Source: Bradyrhizobium sp. 200
GTDB taxonomy: Bacteria > Pseudomonadota > Alphaproteobacteria > Rhizobiales > Xanthobacteraceae
Assembly: GCF_023100945.1 (NCBI RefSeq)
Contig: NZ_CP064689.1
Location: 5,128,001 to 5,192,000 of the forward strand
Length of the DNA stretch: 64,000 nucleotides
Direction: 5' to 3'
Positions 1 to 10,667 of the stretch are shown one piece after another. Within the stretch, counting starts at the first letter, position 1. Each line of letters opens with the position of its first letter. A program made the position numbers and the translations under genes. The notes under the pieces are model-generated. The model did no database searches and was not told the DNA's origin. It saw only the letters and a list, made by a program, of their open reading frames with translations.

Positions 1-817
1 CGATCGGCAACGATGCGCCGGCGAGCGACCTCATCGGCGCTCGCGGTCGATCGGTCGGCAATTCGAGCAATACCGGCGCGGCTGCCAGCGTCTGCCGCCA
101 ATGGCCGACCTGCTGCTGCAGCCGTTCTCCCGTAAGCCACTGCCGTTGCCAGGCGGCATAGTCTGGATACTGAATCGTCAGCGGCGGCAGCGGATCGCCC
201 TTGCCGGCAATGAAGGCGCGATACAACGCGCCAAGCTCGCGCACGAGAACACCCATCGACCAGCCATCGGAAACAATATGATGCTGGGTGAGCAGGAAAA
301 GATACTCGCCCTCCTCGAACCGGATGAGGCGCCCGCGGATCAACGGTCCCCGAGAGAGATCGAAGGGCTCATTTGCCTCTTCGCTGCACAAGCGCTCAAG
401 TATCTGGTCGCGTTCCGGTTCGGCTCGCACATCATGGAGAAGCAAAGGCAGGCCCTGGTCGATGGGCAACAGCTCGACGCAAGGCTGTCCATCGGACATA
501 CGAAAAACGCTGCGCAGCGCTTCGTGGCGCGCAAACAGCCGGTCAAGACTACGGCGCCAGGCGGTGACGTCGAGACCGCCCGAGAGGCGCAATGCGCCGC
601 GAATATGATAGTTGGTGCTGGTGCCATCGAGCTGCGACAACAGCCAAAGCCGCCGCTGTGCAAATGACAGGGCAAGGGGCCCGTCGCGCGGCACCGCCGG
701 TATCGCGGCGAGTTCGTTCCTGTTGGCATTCCGCGCCCGGTCCTTGGCCAGCAGCAGGAGTTTTCTCAACCCTTCTGCATCCAGCTCCCGCAAGTCGCGT
801 TTCAGTGAATTCGCCAT
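1..817 (-). CDS. NRPS, N-terminal condensation domain (runs off the left edge)
   Basis: Minus-strand frame starting at the ATG ending at 817, three bases downstream of the stop of the upstream NRPS, and open to base 1 (272 codons seen). After a short docking-like N-terminus (about 45 residues) comes a condensation domain with the C1-type motif LSFAQRRLWLL and the catalytic HHIVSDGWS motif, followed by the conserved PDYAAWQRQWL segment. Condensation domains join the upstream aminoacyl or peptidyl chain to the amino acid loaded on the next carrier protein. Seen: an intact LCL-like C-domain start. Known: this motif order is standard for NRPS elongation subunits. Inferred: it receives the acyl-dipeptide made by the neighbouring 3261-residue NRPS and extends the same product. 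The rest of the protein lies outside the window, so the number of further modules and the release mechanism are unknown. Confidence 0.93.
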   Translation of the reverse strand, partial: MANSLKRDLRELDAEGLRKLLLLAKDRARNANRNELAAIPAVPRDGPLALSFAQRRLWLLSQLDGTSTNYHIRGALRLSGGLDVTAWRRSLDRLFARHEALRSVFRMSDGQPCVELLPIDQGLPLLLHDVRAEPERDQILERLCSEEANEPFDLSRGPLIRGRLIRFEEGEYLFLLTQHHIVSDGWSMGVLVRELGALYRAFIAGKGDPLPPLTIQYPDYAAWQRQWLTGERLQQQVGHWRQTLAAAPVLLELPTDRPRAPMRSLAGASLPI

Positions 818-820
818 GGT

Positions 821-3800
821 TCACAATCCCGACGCGATCAGCTCTTGAAGTTCTTCTGCATCGAACTCCCGCTCGATCAGCCTGATCGAAACGATCCGCG
901 CGAACTGGGCGAGTTCAGGATGAACGAACAGATCTGAAATCTGAATCGACACGCCGAGCTCCTGCGACACCCGACTGAGCAGCCGCACCGCAAGCAATGA
1001 GTGCCCGCCGAGCTCGAAGAAGTGATCGTTGCGGCCTATGCGATCCACGCCAAGCAATTCGGCCCAGATGTTTGCGAGCGCGATCTCGATTTCGTCCTCG
1101 GGCGCCTCATAGCCGCAACGGGCCAGGGCGTCATCGTGTGGCGGCGGCAACGCCCGTCGATCGATCTTGCCGTTGGGAGTCAGCGGCAATTGTTCGAGCA
1201 CGACGACTGCCGATGGAACCATGTAGTCCGGGAGAGTGGCGGATAACGCTTGACGCAGCGCGAGGCCGTCGAGTGCAGCTTCACCGCTCGCATAGGCAAT
1301 CAACTGACGTCCCGCCTTGGCCTCGCGTGTCACCGCGACGGCGGCGCGCACGCCGCGCTGCTCCAGCAAACGCGCCTCGATCTCTCCCAGTTCGATCCGG
1401 AAACCGCGGATCTTCACCTGATGGTCCGCGCGGCCGACATATTCGATCACGCCGTCCGCCCGCCACCGCGCCAGATCGCCGGTCCGGTAGAGACGTCCGC
1501 CGTCGCCGCCAAACGGATCCGGAATGAAACGTTCCGCCGTCAGTCCGCCGCGTTTCAAATAGCCCCGTGCCAGCCCTATGCCGCCAATGAACAACTCGCC
1601 CGTTACGCCGGCGGGGACCATGTTGAGGTCAGCGTCGAGAATGTAGGCAGACCGGTAACCAACGGGCCGCCCGATCGGCGCGTATTGACCCGGCGTCAAC
1701 GCGGCTTCGTCGACCACCCACGCCGTCGGCGCGATCACCGTCTCGGTCGGCCCATAGGCATTGATCAGAAGATCGACGTTGGCTGCCCGGCGAAACGTCT
1801 TGATTCCGGCATCCGACCAGGCTTCGCCGCCCACGATGCAAACCCGCAGCGAAAGGTTGCGGCCGCTGTGCCGCAACGCTTCGCTCAATTGATCCGCATA
1901 GGCCGGAGGCAGAAAGAGCGTCGTGACCGAATTGCGCTCGATTTCGTTGACGAGGTCGTCGATCAGCAGGCCAGGCCTGGACGGCAGAACAAGCGATCCG
2001 CCTGTCATCAACGGCACCAGCCACCGTTCGTGCGCTATGTCGAAGTTTATCGAAGCCGACTGGAATTCGCGATCGCTGGAATTCATCCCGTAGAGCCGCC
2101 CGATCGCCTCGCAATGCATGGCGAGCGGACCGTGCGAGACCGCCACGCCCTTCGGCGTTCCAGTCGAACCCGACGTGTAGATCACGTAGGCCAGGCTGTC
2201 CGGATGGATTTCGACATCGAGGTTGCTCGCGTCGTTGCCGACGCGCCACTGCTGCGGCTCGTCAAGGCACAGGGCCTCGATACCGGTCTCGCGCAACACC
2301 GGCGCGAAACGTGGGAGCAGCGCGCTTTGCGTCAATACGAGCGTCGTCGCACTGTCGCGCAGCATGTAAGCGAGGCGTTCGGCTGGATAATCCGGATCGA
2401 GCGGAAGATAAGCCCCGCCGGCCTTCAGGACAGCCAGCAGTGCCACCATCATGTCCGGGCTACGCGTCAGCGCCAGACCGACCAGGCGATCCGGACCAAT
2501 ACCCCAGCGACGAAGACGTCGCGCCAGCCGGTTCGCTCGGGCGTTCAACTCACCATAGCTGACGGACTCATCACCCCGTACCAGCGCGGCCGCCGAAGGC
2601 GCCTGCGCGGCCCGTGCCTCGATATGCGCCACGATGCCGGCATAGGAAGACGATCGTGATGCCGCCAAAGCCGCTGCGCCGCTCCACTCCAGTATTAGCC
2701 TTGCTTCATCATTGTCGGGCAATCCGAGATCGCCCAACGGCCGCTCGGCATTGGCCACGATCTGCTCCAGCAATCCGTGCAAGCTGTCTCGCAGACAAAA
2801 AATCCCGGCTCCGTCAAAACGGGCCTGGTCGTAATTGAACTCGAGATTGAGCGCATCCGTTCCTGCGAACACGGCGACCGCCAAGGCATAATTCGTGGGC
2901 GTCACATGCTCCACGCGCCCCAGCCGAGGACCGCCTCCCCCCGTTCTCCGCAACGCCTCGTCGATCGGATAATTTTCAAACACAAGGATGCTGTCGAACA
3001 GGGTCTGCCCGGCATGACCGGCAAGGCGCTGAATCTCGTACAGGGGTGTCCAGCCATGCTCGCGCAAAGCCAGGTTCTGCTCCTGCAAATGGCGAAGCCA
3101 ACTGCAGACGCTGGTTCCTGGAGCTGGCGCGTCGACGATCGGCAAGGTGTTGATGAACAAGCCTACCATCTCCTCGGAGCCTGCCAGTTCCGCTGGCCGG
3201 CCCGATACGGTCACTCCGAAGCAGACTGCGCCCTGCCCCGAATGCCGTCGCAGCAACTGCGCCCACGCCCCCTGAATAAGCGTGTTGAGCGTCACCCTCT
3301 CCCGCTTTGCGAACGTCTTCAGCCGTTCGGTCAGCTTCGCATTGACCGCAAGAGCGATGCTGGCATGACCTGCGGCCTCCGCTGCCGTGTCGCTCGATAC
3401 CAGCGCATTCGCCAGCGAGGTCGGCGCGTCGAGCTTTGCCAGCGCATCGCGCCAGAATGCGCCTGCTCCCGCATGATCGCGACCTTGCAGCCATGCAATG
3501 TAGTCGCGATAGTTGCCTTGCACGGCCGCCAGCGCGTTGCCGCCGACATGCTGCAGCACCTCCGCAATCAGTCGCGCCGAGCTCCAGCCATCGATAAAAA
3601 TGTGATGATGGGTCCAGATCAGCCAGTGACGATCGTCATCGAGCCGGATCAAACGCACCCGCTGCAACGGCGGCCGCGAGACGTCGAAGCCATTTTCGCG
3701 TTCACGCCGTGATATTTCCGCCAAAGCGGCGTCCAGCTCAGCGCGTTCGCCATTGCCGCCCAGCGCCGCCGCCCTTTCCCGCCAATCCTCTTCGACGAAC

Positions 3801-6800
3801 GGCACCGCCACATGACGGTACACCACTTGCTGCGCCGAGCCCGACAGATGCTGCCAGACAAAGCCGGTCCGCAACGCGGCGTGCCGGTCGCTCACCGCCT
3901 GCCACGCAGCTTTCAGCCTGCCGGCATCGAGACCAAACACTTCGAGCCCGACCTGGTTCACATAGACATCGTCGACACCATCCCGGAGCGCGTGGAACAG
4001 CATGCCCTGCTGCATCGGTGAAAGCGGATAGATATCTTCTATGCCGCGCAGATCCAGAGCGGTCCCCAATCTATCGAGATCGGCCTGGCCGAGGCCGGAT
4101 AATGCAACGTCGGACGGAGTGAGACCGGCCGCGCCGCTGCAGCAATGCGCCACCAGTTCGCACAGAGCGGTCTCGTACAGTCGCGCGAGCTGCTCGACCG
4201 TCTCTCGCCGATAACGCTTGCGTCCGTATCCAAAGGATAGCCGCAGACATCCCTCACGCACCTGACCCGTAATATTCAGCCAACCCCTGAGGCGAGCGGC
4301 TCCATTACGTGACGAACCGGAGCTCTCCGGTGCAAAGTCGAAGAGCGAGGAGGCCCCTACGCTGCCGTCGAACCGGCCGAGATAGTTGAACACGATCTGC
4401 GGGTCCGGCAACTGCGCCAGGGCGTTGCGTTGGCCTTCGGAGCCGAGATAGCGCAACACGCCATAGCCAAGCCCGCGATTCGGGACGGCACGGAGCTTTT
4501 CCTTGACCGATTTGATCAGAGAGGCGGGGTCGCTTGATCCGCCTTCGAGCCGCACCGGGAAGGCCGTCGTAAACCAGCCCACTGTGCGGGATACGTCCAT
4601 TCCAGGAAACATGTCCTCGCGCCCGTGGCCCTCGAGTTCGATCGAGATATCCTCAAGCTGGCACCAGCGCGAGACAGCGCGCGAAAGACTCGCCAGCATC
4701 AGATCGTTGATCTGCGTCCGATAAGCGGAGGGCGCTTCCTGCAATAGCCTGGACGTCAATTCGGCATCGAAGAGCAGCGACACCTCTTCGCCGTCGCCAA
4801 CAAGATCGACGCCGCCGTGATCGTGATCGCATGGCAGGCCGGGTCCCGCCCCGGACTCGAGCCAGAACGGCAATTCGTCCGCGAGTTCCTGAGTTTTCGC
4901 ATAGGAATGCAACCGCTCTCCCCACGACGCATAGGATTCGCTTTTCGGTGGCAGCGAAACAGCAGCAGCGCCCTGCTTCAGCCGATCGTATGCTGAGGAC
5001 AGGTCTTCCAGCAGAACCCGCCACGACACACCGTCAACAACCAGATGATGGATCGCGATCAGGAGCCGCTGGCTGCCATCTGCAAGGTCCGTTGCCACCG
5101 CGCGTAACAAGGGACCCGATGACAGCGACAGGCTTTCCTGCGCGGCGGACGCAACCGAAGCGACCTGCGCGTTGTCGCCGACATCCGTGCGAACCCACAA
5201 CAGTTCCGACGGCGTCGGCGCCGCGCCATATTCTGCCCGCCACGTACGGTCCACCTGTTCGAAGCGCAACCGCAACGCATCGTGATGATCCACGATCGCC
5301 GCGAGCGCCCGTCGCAGCAGCTCCCAGTCAAAGCGCGACTGCGGGACCAGCAGCACAGCCTGGTTCCAATGATTCCGGTCGCCGGCGTCGTCATCGAAAA
5401 AACGCGTCTGGATCGGCAACAGGTGATGCACGCCGGTTACCCGATCACTCTCGACGATTGTTTCCGCCTTCGATTTCTCCTTGCCCGCGGCAGGCACCGC
5501 CGCGATGGCCGCGACGGTGGCCAGTCGCGCCACGGTTTGCTGTCCGAAGACCTGCTTCGGCGTCAGGCGAATGCCGCGCTTGCGCAATCGCGCGATGATC
5601 TGGAGGCTGAGAATCGAGTCGCCGCCGAGTTCAAAGAAATTGTCGTTGCGGCCAATCTGTTCCCGACCGAGTACCTCACGCCAGACCGCGGCGATCGCCT
5701 CCTCGGCCTCGCCCTCAGGTGCCGAATAGTCCGCAACGACCGTGTCTTCATCCGGTTGAGGCAGCGCCCTGCGATCCACCTTGCCGTTTGGCGTGAGCGG
5801 CAGGCGCTCCAGCAAAACAATGCGCGACGGCACCATGTATTCGGGTACCACGGCAGCCAGTTGCTGCTTGATCGCGTCCGCCTTCGGCGCCGTGCCAGAC
5901 TCCGGCACGCAGTAAGCAACGAGTTCCTGGCGCTCAGTGCCGGCTCCAGTCGCGCGGGCAATAATCACCGCGTCATCGATCGCCTTCAGCGCCTTGATCG
6001 CGCGCGCCACTTCGCCAAGCTCGACGCGATAGCCGCGCAGCTTGATCTGGTCATCACCGCGGCCGAGGAACACCAGCCGGCCCACCTGATCGCAGCGAAC
6101 CAGATCCCCGGTCCTGTAGAGCCGCCCTCCGGCCGGCCCAAACGGATCCGGGATAAAGCGTTCGGCCGTCAAGCCAGGCTGGCCACGATAGCCCCGCGCC
6201 AGCCCAGCACCTCCGATATAGAGCTCGCCGACGACGCCGATCGGCACCTCGTTCAGCGCGTCGTCCAGTACATGGGCGTGCAAATTGGCGAGTGGCAAGC
6301 CAATGGGAGTTGGACCCGATGCTTGTTCAGGCGCCAGTTCATACGTGATCGCACCGACCGTCGTTTCTGTCGGTCCGTAATGGTTCACAACACGGCATTG
6401 TGGCCGCAACTGGCGGATCTCGTTCAGCAGGGCGGCGTCGCAAGCTTCGCCGCCGAGAATGAGAACAGCGCTGGGCAGGAGATCGGCCGAGCGCGATGCC
6501 TGCAACAGCCCTCGCAGATGACTGGGCACGATCTTCAGTATGCCGACGTTGCCGGTCCGCATCGCCTGTGCGAACGAATCCGCATCGAAGACCGTTTCCG
6601 GAGGCAACAGGTGCAGCGTCGCTCCAGACGCGAGCGCGCCGAACAGCACCGTGTGACCGAGATCGGCCGCAACGGTCGAAACCATTGCCATGCTCGCCAT
6701 GGGCGATGGTTGGACACGTTGCAGCAGAGCCTGGACATAATTGGCCAGCGCCCCATGCGAGACGGCGACGCCCTTTGGCGCTCCGGTCGATCCCGACGTA

Positions 6801-9800
6801 TAGATCACGTAAGCGGTCTGCGCTGGATGAATCACGCTGTCGGGGCGCGCGCTCCATAATTCTTCGGAGACTGCTTCGGCGTCGGCGTCGAACACAAGAC
6901 AATCCAGCAAACGCGCGTCGGCCAGCTTCTCGCCGGCCGCCAACACAATCTCGATTCCCCCATCCTTCAGGATGCGCCGTATCCGCTCCAGCGGCCATTT
7001 CGGATCGAGCGGCACATAGGCCCCGCCGGCCTTGAGCACGCCGAGCAGCGCCGAAACGAAGGTCGGCGAACGTTCGATCCACAACGCGACCGGTACTTCA
7101 CGTGTCACGCCCCCGGCCACGAGCATCCGCGCGATGCGGTCCGACTCTCGCTCGAGGTCCGCGAAAGTCAATGTCTCGCTGCCGTATCGGATGGCAACCG
7201 CGGTCTGGCGCTCGGCCGTCGACGCGCGATGAAGACTGACTACATCGGTGAATCGGAACGCGGCAGCCTCGCTCGGCACGATCTGCCGGTTCGCATCCTC
7301 GATGACGAATGCCGACACCGGGCGTTCTTCGTCTTCCGCAATCTGGCGTAGCAGCGAACCGAACTGTGTCGCCAGCCGCGCGATCGTTCCGGAGTCGAAT
7401 AGATCGGTGGCGTAGTTGAATGTCGCCTTCATGCCGTCGGCGCCGTCAACGATATCCAGCGCGAGATCGAAATGCGAACCCGCGAGCTCCAGGATGCGGA
7501 TCTCGGCGGCAAGTCCATCGACACCGTCAAATCCGCCCGGTTCCACCATGTAGTTGAACTTCGCCTGAAACAGCGGGTTATGACTGCCGCTACGTTCGGG
7601 CCGCAGTCCGTCGACAAGCATTTCGAACGGAAGATCCTGATGGGATAGCGCCCCGATGACGGATTCCTTGACCTGTTGGAGCAGGCCCGGGAAAGTCACG
7701 TCGTCGACGATCTCCGCACGCAGCACCAGCGTATTGACGAAGCATCCAATCAGGCGTTCGACCTGTGCGTGACGCCGCCCCGCCACCGGCACGCCGACGC
7801 GCAAATCGTTCTGACCGGTATAGCGATACAACAGCGCCTGGTATGCCCCGAGTAGCAGCATGAAGATGCTCGCGCGATGTTTTCCGGAGATTGCCCGGAG
7901 CTGGGCGGCCAGCGCGCCGTCGATTGCAAATCCAACCGTATCGCCGGCGTGGCTTTGCGCCGCCCTACGCGGCCGGTCATGCGGCAAAGTCAGCACAGGA
8001 TGCGTATCGCCCAGCTTTGCGCGCCAGTATGCGAGTTGCCGCTCTCCCTCGCCTCCCGCGAGCCAATCGCGTTGCCAGGCAGCAAAATCCGCATATTGAA
8101 TCATCGGCACCGGCGGCGGACCGATATCCTCCCGGATAAAGCTGCGATAAAGGCCAGCCAACTCCTTGAGCATCACGTCGAGAGACCATCCATCGACGAC
8201 GATGTGATGGGCCAGCAGCAGCAATTCGTGCTCGTCATCGGCGAGCTGCAGCAAAGTGGCCCGCAACAGCGGTCCGTTGACGAGATCGAACGGTTTGGCC
8301 AGTTCGGACCGCTCGAACTCCGCGGCATGTTCGGTGCGATCGCACGCAGGATATCCGCGGAGATCTTCGTGCCGAATGCCGACACTTATGGTGTCGTGGA
8401 CGACCTGCTTTCCGCGACCGTCCTTCGCTGCAAATGTCGTGCGCAGCACCTCGTGACGCTGAACGATCTCCGAAATGGCCCGCGACAAGGCGGCATGATC
8501 GAGCTGTCCTTTAAACTTGATCGTGCTGGCAACCGTGTAGGCCGTTCCGCCGGGATCCATATTCCAGAGAAACCACAGCCGTTCCTGCGCATGGGACAAG
8601 ATCGCGCGGCTGGCCGGCGCCGCCCGCTGGATCGGCGGCAAGGTCCGTCCCGCGCCTTCATGCACCAGGGTATCGATCCGGCCCGCGAAGGCTGTGAGCG
8701 TCGGCGCGTCGAAGAAGCTGCGCAGCTCCAGCTCGACACCGAAGCGTTCGCGGATCGCGGCGGCTATCTGTCCGGCCGTAATCGAGTTTCCGCCCAATAC
8801 GAAGAAATCGTCCTCCCGATAAACGGCCTGCATGCCGAGCGCATCGCGCCAGATCGACGCCAAAGCACGCTCTGTATCGGTCGCTGGTGCCGTCAACGGG
8901 ACGCCATCGCGGCGGCACCCTCTTTCGAAAACCATGAAACTGTCGAGCGAGTTGTCGGCCCAACGCGCGCTGCAAGTCGAACGCTGCAGCTTTCCGCTGG
9001 TCGTCAGCGGCATTCCTTGCGGATTCAACAGAACGATGACGGCCGGATATTCCTGCGCCTGCCGAAGCACCGCCTCGCCAATCGCATGGGCGAGAGCTTC
9101 GGGATCTGTGCGCTTGAGAACGGCACGGCTGAATTCGGCCGCGACACCGATGCTTTCCCGCCCGTCGACCTCGACCGCAAAAGCCGCCACCCGTCCGCTG
9201 CGAACCGACTCGACATCGGCCTCGACCGCCTGCTCGACATCCGTCGGATACACGTTCTGACCGCGAACGATCAGGAGATCCTTGAGCCGGCCGGTGACGA
9301 CCAGCTCGCCGTCCTGGATGAAACCAATATCTCCGGTGCGCAGCCAGCGCACCCCATCGCGCTCGACGAAGGCTTCACGCGTGGCCTCGGGGTTATTCCA
9401 GTATCCAGGCGCAATGCTTGGACCGGCGACCCAGATTTCGCCGACCTCATCGGCTGCTGCCGCAGACGATCCGTCGACCCGCATAATGCGGGTGGCATGG
9501 CCAGCGATCGTTTGACCGCACGCCACGAGGTCCGTGCCATCGCCTGCGCTTGCAACGCGGCCTGCGGCAAGCGCCGCCGTATCGAGAGTATAGCTGACGG
9601 TTTTGGTCGTTGGGTTCCCTGCCGTCACCAGCAGCGTGGCCTCGGCCAGGCCGTAACAGGCGGTCAACGCACGTCGGTTGAACCCGGCCCGCTCAAATCG
9701 TTCGCCGAACCTCTGGAGCGTGTCCTTGCGGACGAACTCCGAGCCGGAGAACGCAAATTTCCACCGGCTCAGGTCGAGCCGGCCGATCGCTTCATCGGAA

Positions 9801-10606
9801 ATTCGATCGGTACAGAGTGAATACGCGAAATCAGGGCCACCGCTCAACGTTCCGCCGTGACGGTCGATGGCCTCGAGCCAGCGTCGCGGCCGCTCCAGAA
9901 AGTTGCGCGGCGACATCAGGACGGCGGTATGGCCCGTGAATAGCGGATTCAGCAACCCGCCGATCAATCCCATGTCGTGATAGAGCGGAAGCCAGCTTAC
10001 GAAGATGTCGTCGAGCGTCGCTTGGCCGGCAGCCTGGATGGCTTTCTCATTGGCTGTCAGATTGCCGTGCGAGACACAAACGCCCTTTGGTTGGGACGTT
10101 GACCCGGATGTGTACTGCAGGAAAGCGATCGCATCCGCCGCGGGCCTGGTCTCCCGCCAATCAGCCGCCAGCCCTTGCGGGACGGTGTCCACCGCAAGTA
10201 TCTGAACGTCGGCCAGTTCGGGAAGCGCTGCTTCCACGGCAGCACGCAGAGATGCTTCGGTCAGAATGAAGCGCGGCGTTGCATCGCGCAAGATTCCGTT
10301 GAGGCGCCCGGCATAGCGATCGGCGCCACCTTCCGGCGGATACGCCGGAACGGCGATGACGCCCGAATACAGACACGCATAGAATGCCACGGCGTAGTCG
10401 AGCCCGCTGGGCAGCAGGATGATCGCCCGCTCGCCCGCGCCGCCCAATTGCTGCAGCCGGGCTGCGACGGATCGAATCCGGGCATCGAGCGCGGCAAAAG
10501 TCAATTCGCCGGCGACATCATCCCCTTCGAGGAACCGCAACGCCACCCGGTCCGGGCGCAGCATGGCGTGGCCGCGCAGTCGTTCCACGAGATTGTCTTT
10601 GTCCAT
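821..10606 (-). CDS. Lipopeptide NRPS: FAAL-PCP / C-A(Asp)-PCP-E / C-A-PCP
   Basis: 3261 residues. Domains by motif: fatty acyl-AMP ligase 1-560 (LQYTSGST near 163); carrier 575-650 (LGGNS, Ser ~608); condensation 665-1100 (HHIVVDGWS ~800); adenylation 1115-1620 (YVIYTSGSTGAPKG, YGPTETT); carrier 1630-1700 (LGGDS, Ser ~1661); epimerization ~1722-2160 (HHLVVDGVSW ~1850, EGHGRE, VGWFTTAFPV, NYLGRF); condensation 2185-2620 opening with YPLSPMQQGMLFH (DCL type, HHIFIDG ~2331); adenylation 2640-3150; carrier 3165-3240 (LGGHS). Aligned by eye to GrsA, the first A domain's pocket reads D-L-T-K-I-G-H-V-G-K, an aspartate-type code; the second reads D-I-E-F-I-G-A-I-A-K, which I cannot assign. Predicted chemistry: activation of a fatty acid, condensation with Asp, epimerization, addition of a third residue, and hand-over to the next subunit. 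MbtH, thioesterase and a SyrP-like hydroxylase are encoded upstream, so a beta-hydroxyaspartate lipopeptide siderophore is inferred. Confidence 0.95.
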   Translation of the reverse strand: MDKDNLVERLRGHAMLRPDRVALRFLEGDDVAGELTFAALDARIRSVAARLQQLGGAGERAIILLPSGLDYAVAFYACLYSGVIAVPAYPPEGGADRYAGRLNGILRDATPRFILTEASLRAAVEAALPELADVQILAVDTVPQGLAADWRETRPAADAIAFLQYTSGSTSQPKGVCVSHGNLTANEKAIQAAGQATLDDIFVSWLPLYHDMGLIGGLLNPLFTGHTAVLMSPRNFLERPRRWLEAIDRHGGTLSGGPDFAYSLCTDRISDEAIGRLDLSRWKFAFSGSEFVRKDTLQRFGERFERAGFNRRALTACYGLAEATLLVTAGNPTTKTVSYTLDTAALAAGRVASAGDGTDLVACGQTIAGHATRIMRVDGSSAAAADEVGEIWVAGPSIAPGYWNNPEATREAFVERDGVRWLRTGDIGFIQDGELVVTGRLKDLLIVRGQNVYPTDVEQAVEADVESVRSGRVAAFAVEVDGRESIGVAAEFSRAVLKRTDPEALAHAIGEAVLRQAQEYPAVIVLLNPQGMPLTTSGKLQRSTCSARWADNSLDSFMVFERGCRRDGVPLTAPATDTERALASIWRDALGMQAVYREDDFFVLGGNSITAGQIAAAIRERFGVELELRSFFDAPTLTAFAGRIDTLVHEGAGRTLPPIQRAAPASRAILSHAQERLWFLWNMDPGGTAYTVASTIKFKGQLDHAALSRAISEIVQRHEVLRTTFAAKDGRGKQVVHDTISVGIRHEDLRGYPACDRTEHAAEFERSELAKPFDLVNGPLLRATLLQLADDEHELLLLAHHIVVDGWSLDVMLKELAGLYRSFIREDIGPPPVPMIQYADFAAWQRDWLAGGEGERQLAYWRAKLGDTHPVLTLPHDRPRRAAQSHAGDTVGFAIDGALAAQLRAISGKHRASIFMLLLGAYQALLYRYTGQNDLRVGVPVAGRRHAQVERLIGCFVNTLVLRAEIVDDVTFPGLLQQVKESVIGALSHQDLPFEMLVDGLRPERSGSHNPLFQAKFNYMVEPGGFDGVDGLAAEIRILELAGSHFDLALDIVDGADGMKATFNYATDLFDSGTIARLATQFGSLLRQIAEDEERPVSAFVIEDANRQIVPSEAAAFRFTDVVSLHRASTAERQTAVAIRYGSETLTFADLERESDRIARMLVAGGVTREVPVALWIERSPTFVSALLGVLKAGGAYVPLDPKWPLERIRRILKDGGIEIVLAAGEKLADARLLDCLVFDADAEAVSEELWSARPDSVIHPAQTAYVIYTSGSTGAPKGVAVSHGALANYVQALLQRVQPSPMASMAMVSTVAADLGHTVLFGALASGATLHLLPPETVFDADSFAQAMRTGNVGILKIVPSHLRGLLQASRSADLLPSAVLILGGEACDAALLNEIRQLRPQCRVVNHYGPTETTVGAITYELAPEQASGPTPIGLPLANLHAHVLDDALNEVPIGVVGELYIGGAGLARGYRGQPGLTAERFIPDPFGPAGGRLYRTGDLVRCDQVGRLVFLGRGDDQIKLRGYRVELGEVARAIKALKAIDDAVIIARATGAGTERQELVAYCVPESGTAPKADAIKQQLAAVVPEYMVPSRIVLLERLPLTPNGKVDRRALPQPDEDTVVADYSAPEGEAEEAIAAVWREVLGREQIGRNDNFFELGGDSILSLQIIARLRKRGIRLTPKQVFGQQTVARLATVAAIAAVPAAGKEKSKAETIVESDRVTGVHHLLPIQTRFFDDDAGDRNHWNQAVLLVPQSRFDWELLRRALAAIVDHHDALRLRFEQVDRTWRAEYGAAPTPSELLWVRTDVGDNAQVASVASAAQESLSLSSGPLLRAVATDLADGSQRLLIAIHHLVVDGVSWRVLLEDLSSAYDRLKQGAAAVSLPPKSESYASWGERLHSYAKTQELADELPFWLESGAGPGLPCDHDHGGVDLVGDGEEVSLLFDAELTSRLLQEAPSAYRTQINDLMLASLSRAVSRWCQLEDISIELEGHGREDMFPGMDVSRTVGWFTTAFPVRLEGGSSDPASLIKSVKEKLRAVPNRGLGYGVLRYLGSEGQRNALAQLPDPQIVFNYLGRFDGSVGASSLFDFAPESSGSSRNGAARLRGWLNITGQVREGCLRLSFGYGRKRYRRETVEQLARLYETALCELVAHCCSGAAGLTPSDVALSGLGQADLDRLGTALDLRGIEDIYPLSPMQQGMLFHALRDGVDDVYVNQVGLEVFGLDAGRLKAAWQAVSDRHAALRTGFVWQHLSGSAQQVVYRHVAVPFVEEDWRERAAALGGNGERAELDAALAEISRRERENGFDVSRPPLQRVRLIRLDDDRHWLIWTHHHIFIDGWSSARLIAEVLQHVGGNALAAVQGNYRDYIAWLQGRDHAGAGAFWRDALAKLDAPTSLANALVSSDTAAEAAGHASIALAVNAKLTERLKTFAKRERVTLNTLIQGAWAQLLRRHSGQGAVCFGVTVSGRPAELAGSEEMVGLFINTLPIVDAPAPGTSVCSWLRHLQEQNLALREHGWTPLYEIQRLAGHAGQTLFDSILVFENYPIDEALRRTGGGGPRLGRVEHVTPTNYALAVAVFAGTDALNLEFNYDQARFDGAGIFCLRDSLHGLLEQIVANAERPLGDLGLPDNDEARLILEWSGAAALAASRSSSYAGIVAHIEARAAQAPSAAALVRGDESVSYGELNARANRLARRLRRWGIGPDRLVGLALTRSPDMMVALLAVLKAGGAYLPLDPDYPAERLAYMLRDSATTLVLTQSALLPRFAPVLRETGIEALCLDEPQQWRVGNDASNLDVEIHPDSLAYVIYTSGSTGTPKGVAVSHGPLAMHCEAIGRLYGMNSSDREFQSASINFDIAHERWLVPLMTGGSLVLPSRPGLLIDDLVNEIERNSVTTLFLPPAYADQLSEALRHSGRNLSLRVCIVGGEAWSDAGIKTFRRAANVDLLINAYGPTETVIAPTAWVVDEAALTPGQYAPIGRPVGYRSAYILDADLNMVPAGVTGELFIGGIGLARGYLKRGGLTAERFIPDPFGGDGGRLYRTGDLARWRADGVIEYVGRADHQVKIRGFRIELGEIEARLLEQRGVRAAVAVTREAKAGRQLIAYASGEAALDGLALRQALSATLPDYMVPSAVVVLEQLPLTPNGKIDRRALPPPHDDALARCGYEAPEDEIEIALANIWAELLGVDRIGRNDHFFELGGHSLLAVRLLSRVSQELGVSIQISDLFVHPELAQFARIVSIRLIEREFDAEELQELIASGL

Positions 10607-10667
10607 TCGCTTCAGAATCCAGTTTCGGATGCGATCGAAATCTCACTCAGCGAGCACCGAGGGCCGA

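Noticed and set aside
1250..2659. 469-codon plus-strand frame antisense to the last A domain of the NRPS
   Set aside because: Arg/His/Gln-rich translation without any family pattern; shadow of the real gene.
7877..9820. 647-codon open frame on the plus strand antisense to the NRPS gene
   Set aside because: It mirrors codon structure of the GC-rich NRPS on the other strand, has no domain or ribosome binding site, and the NRPS motifs are unambiguous.
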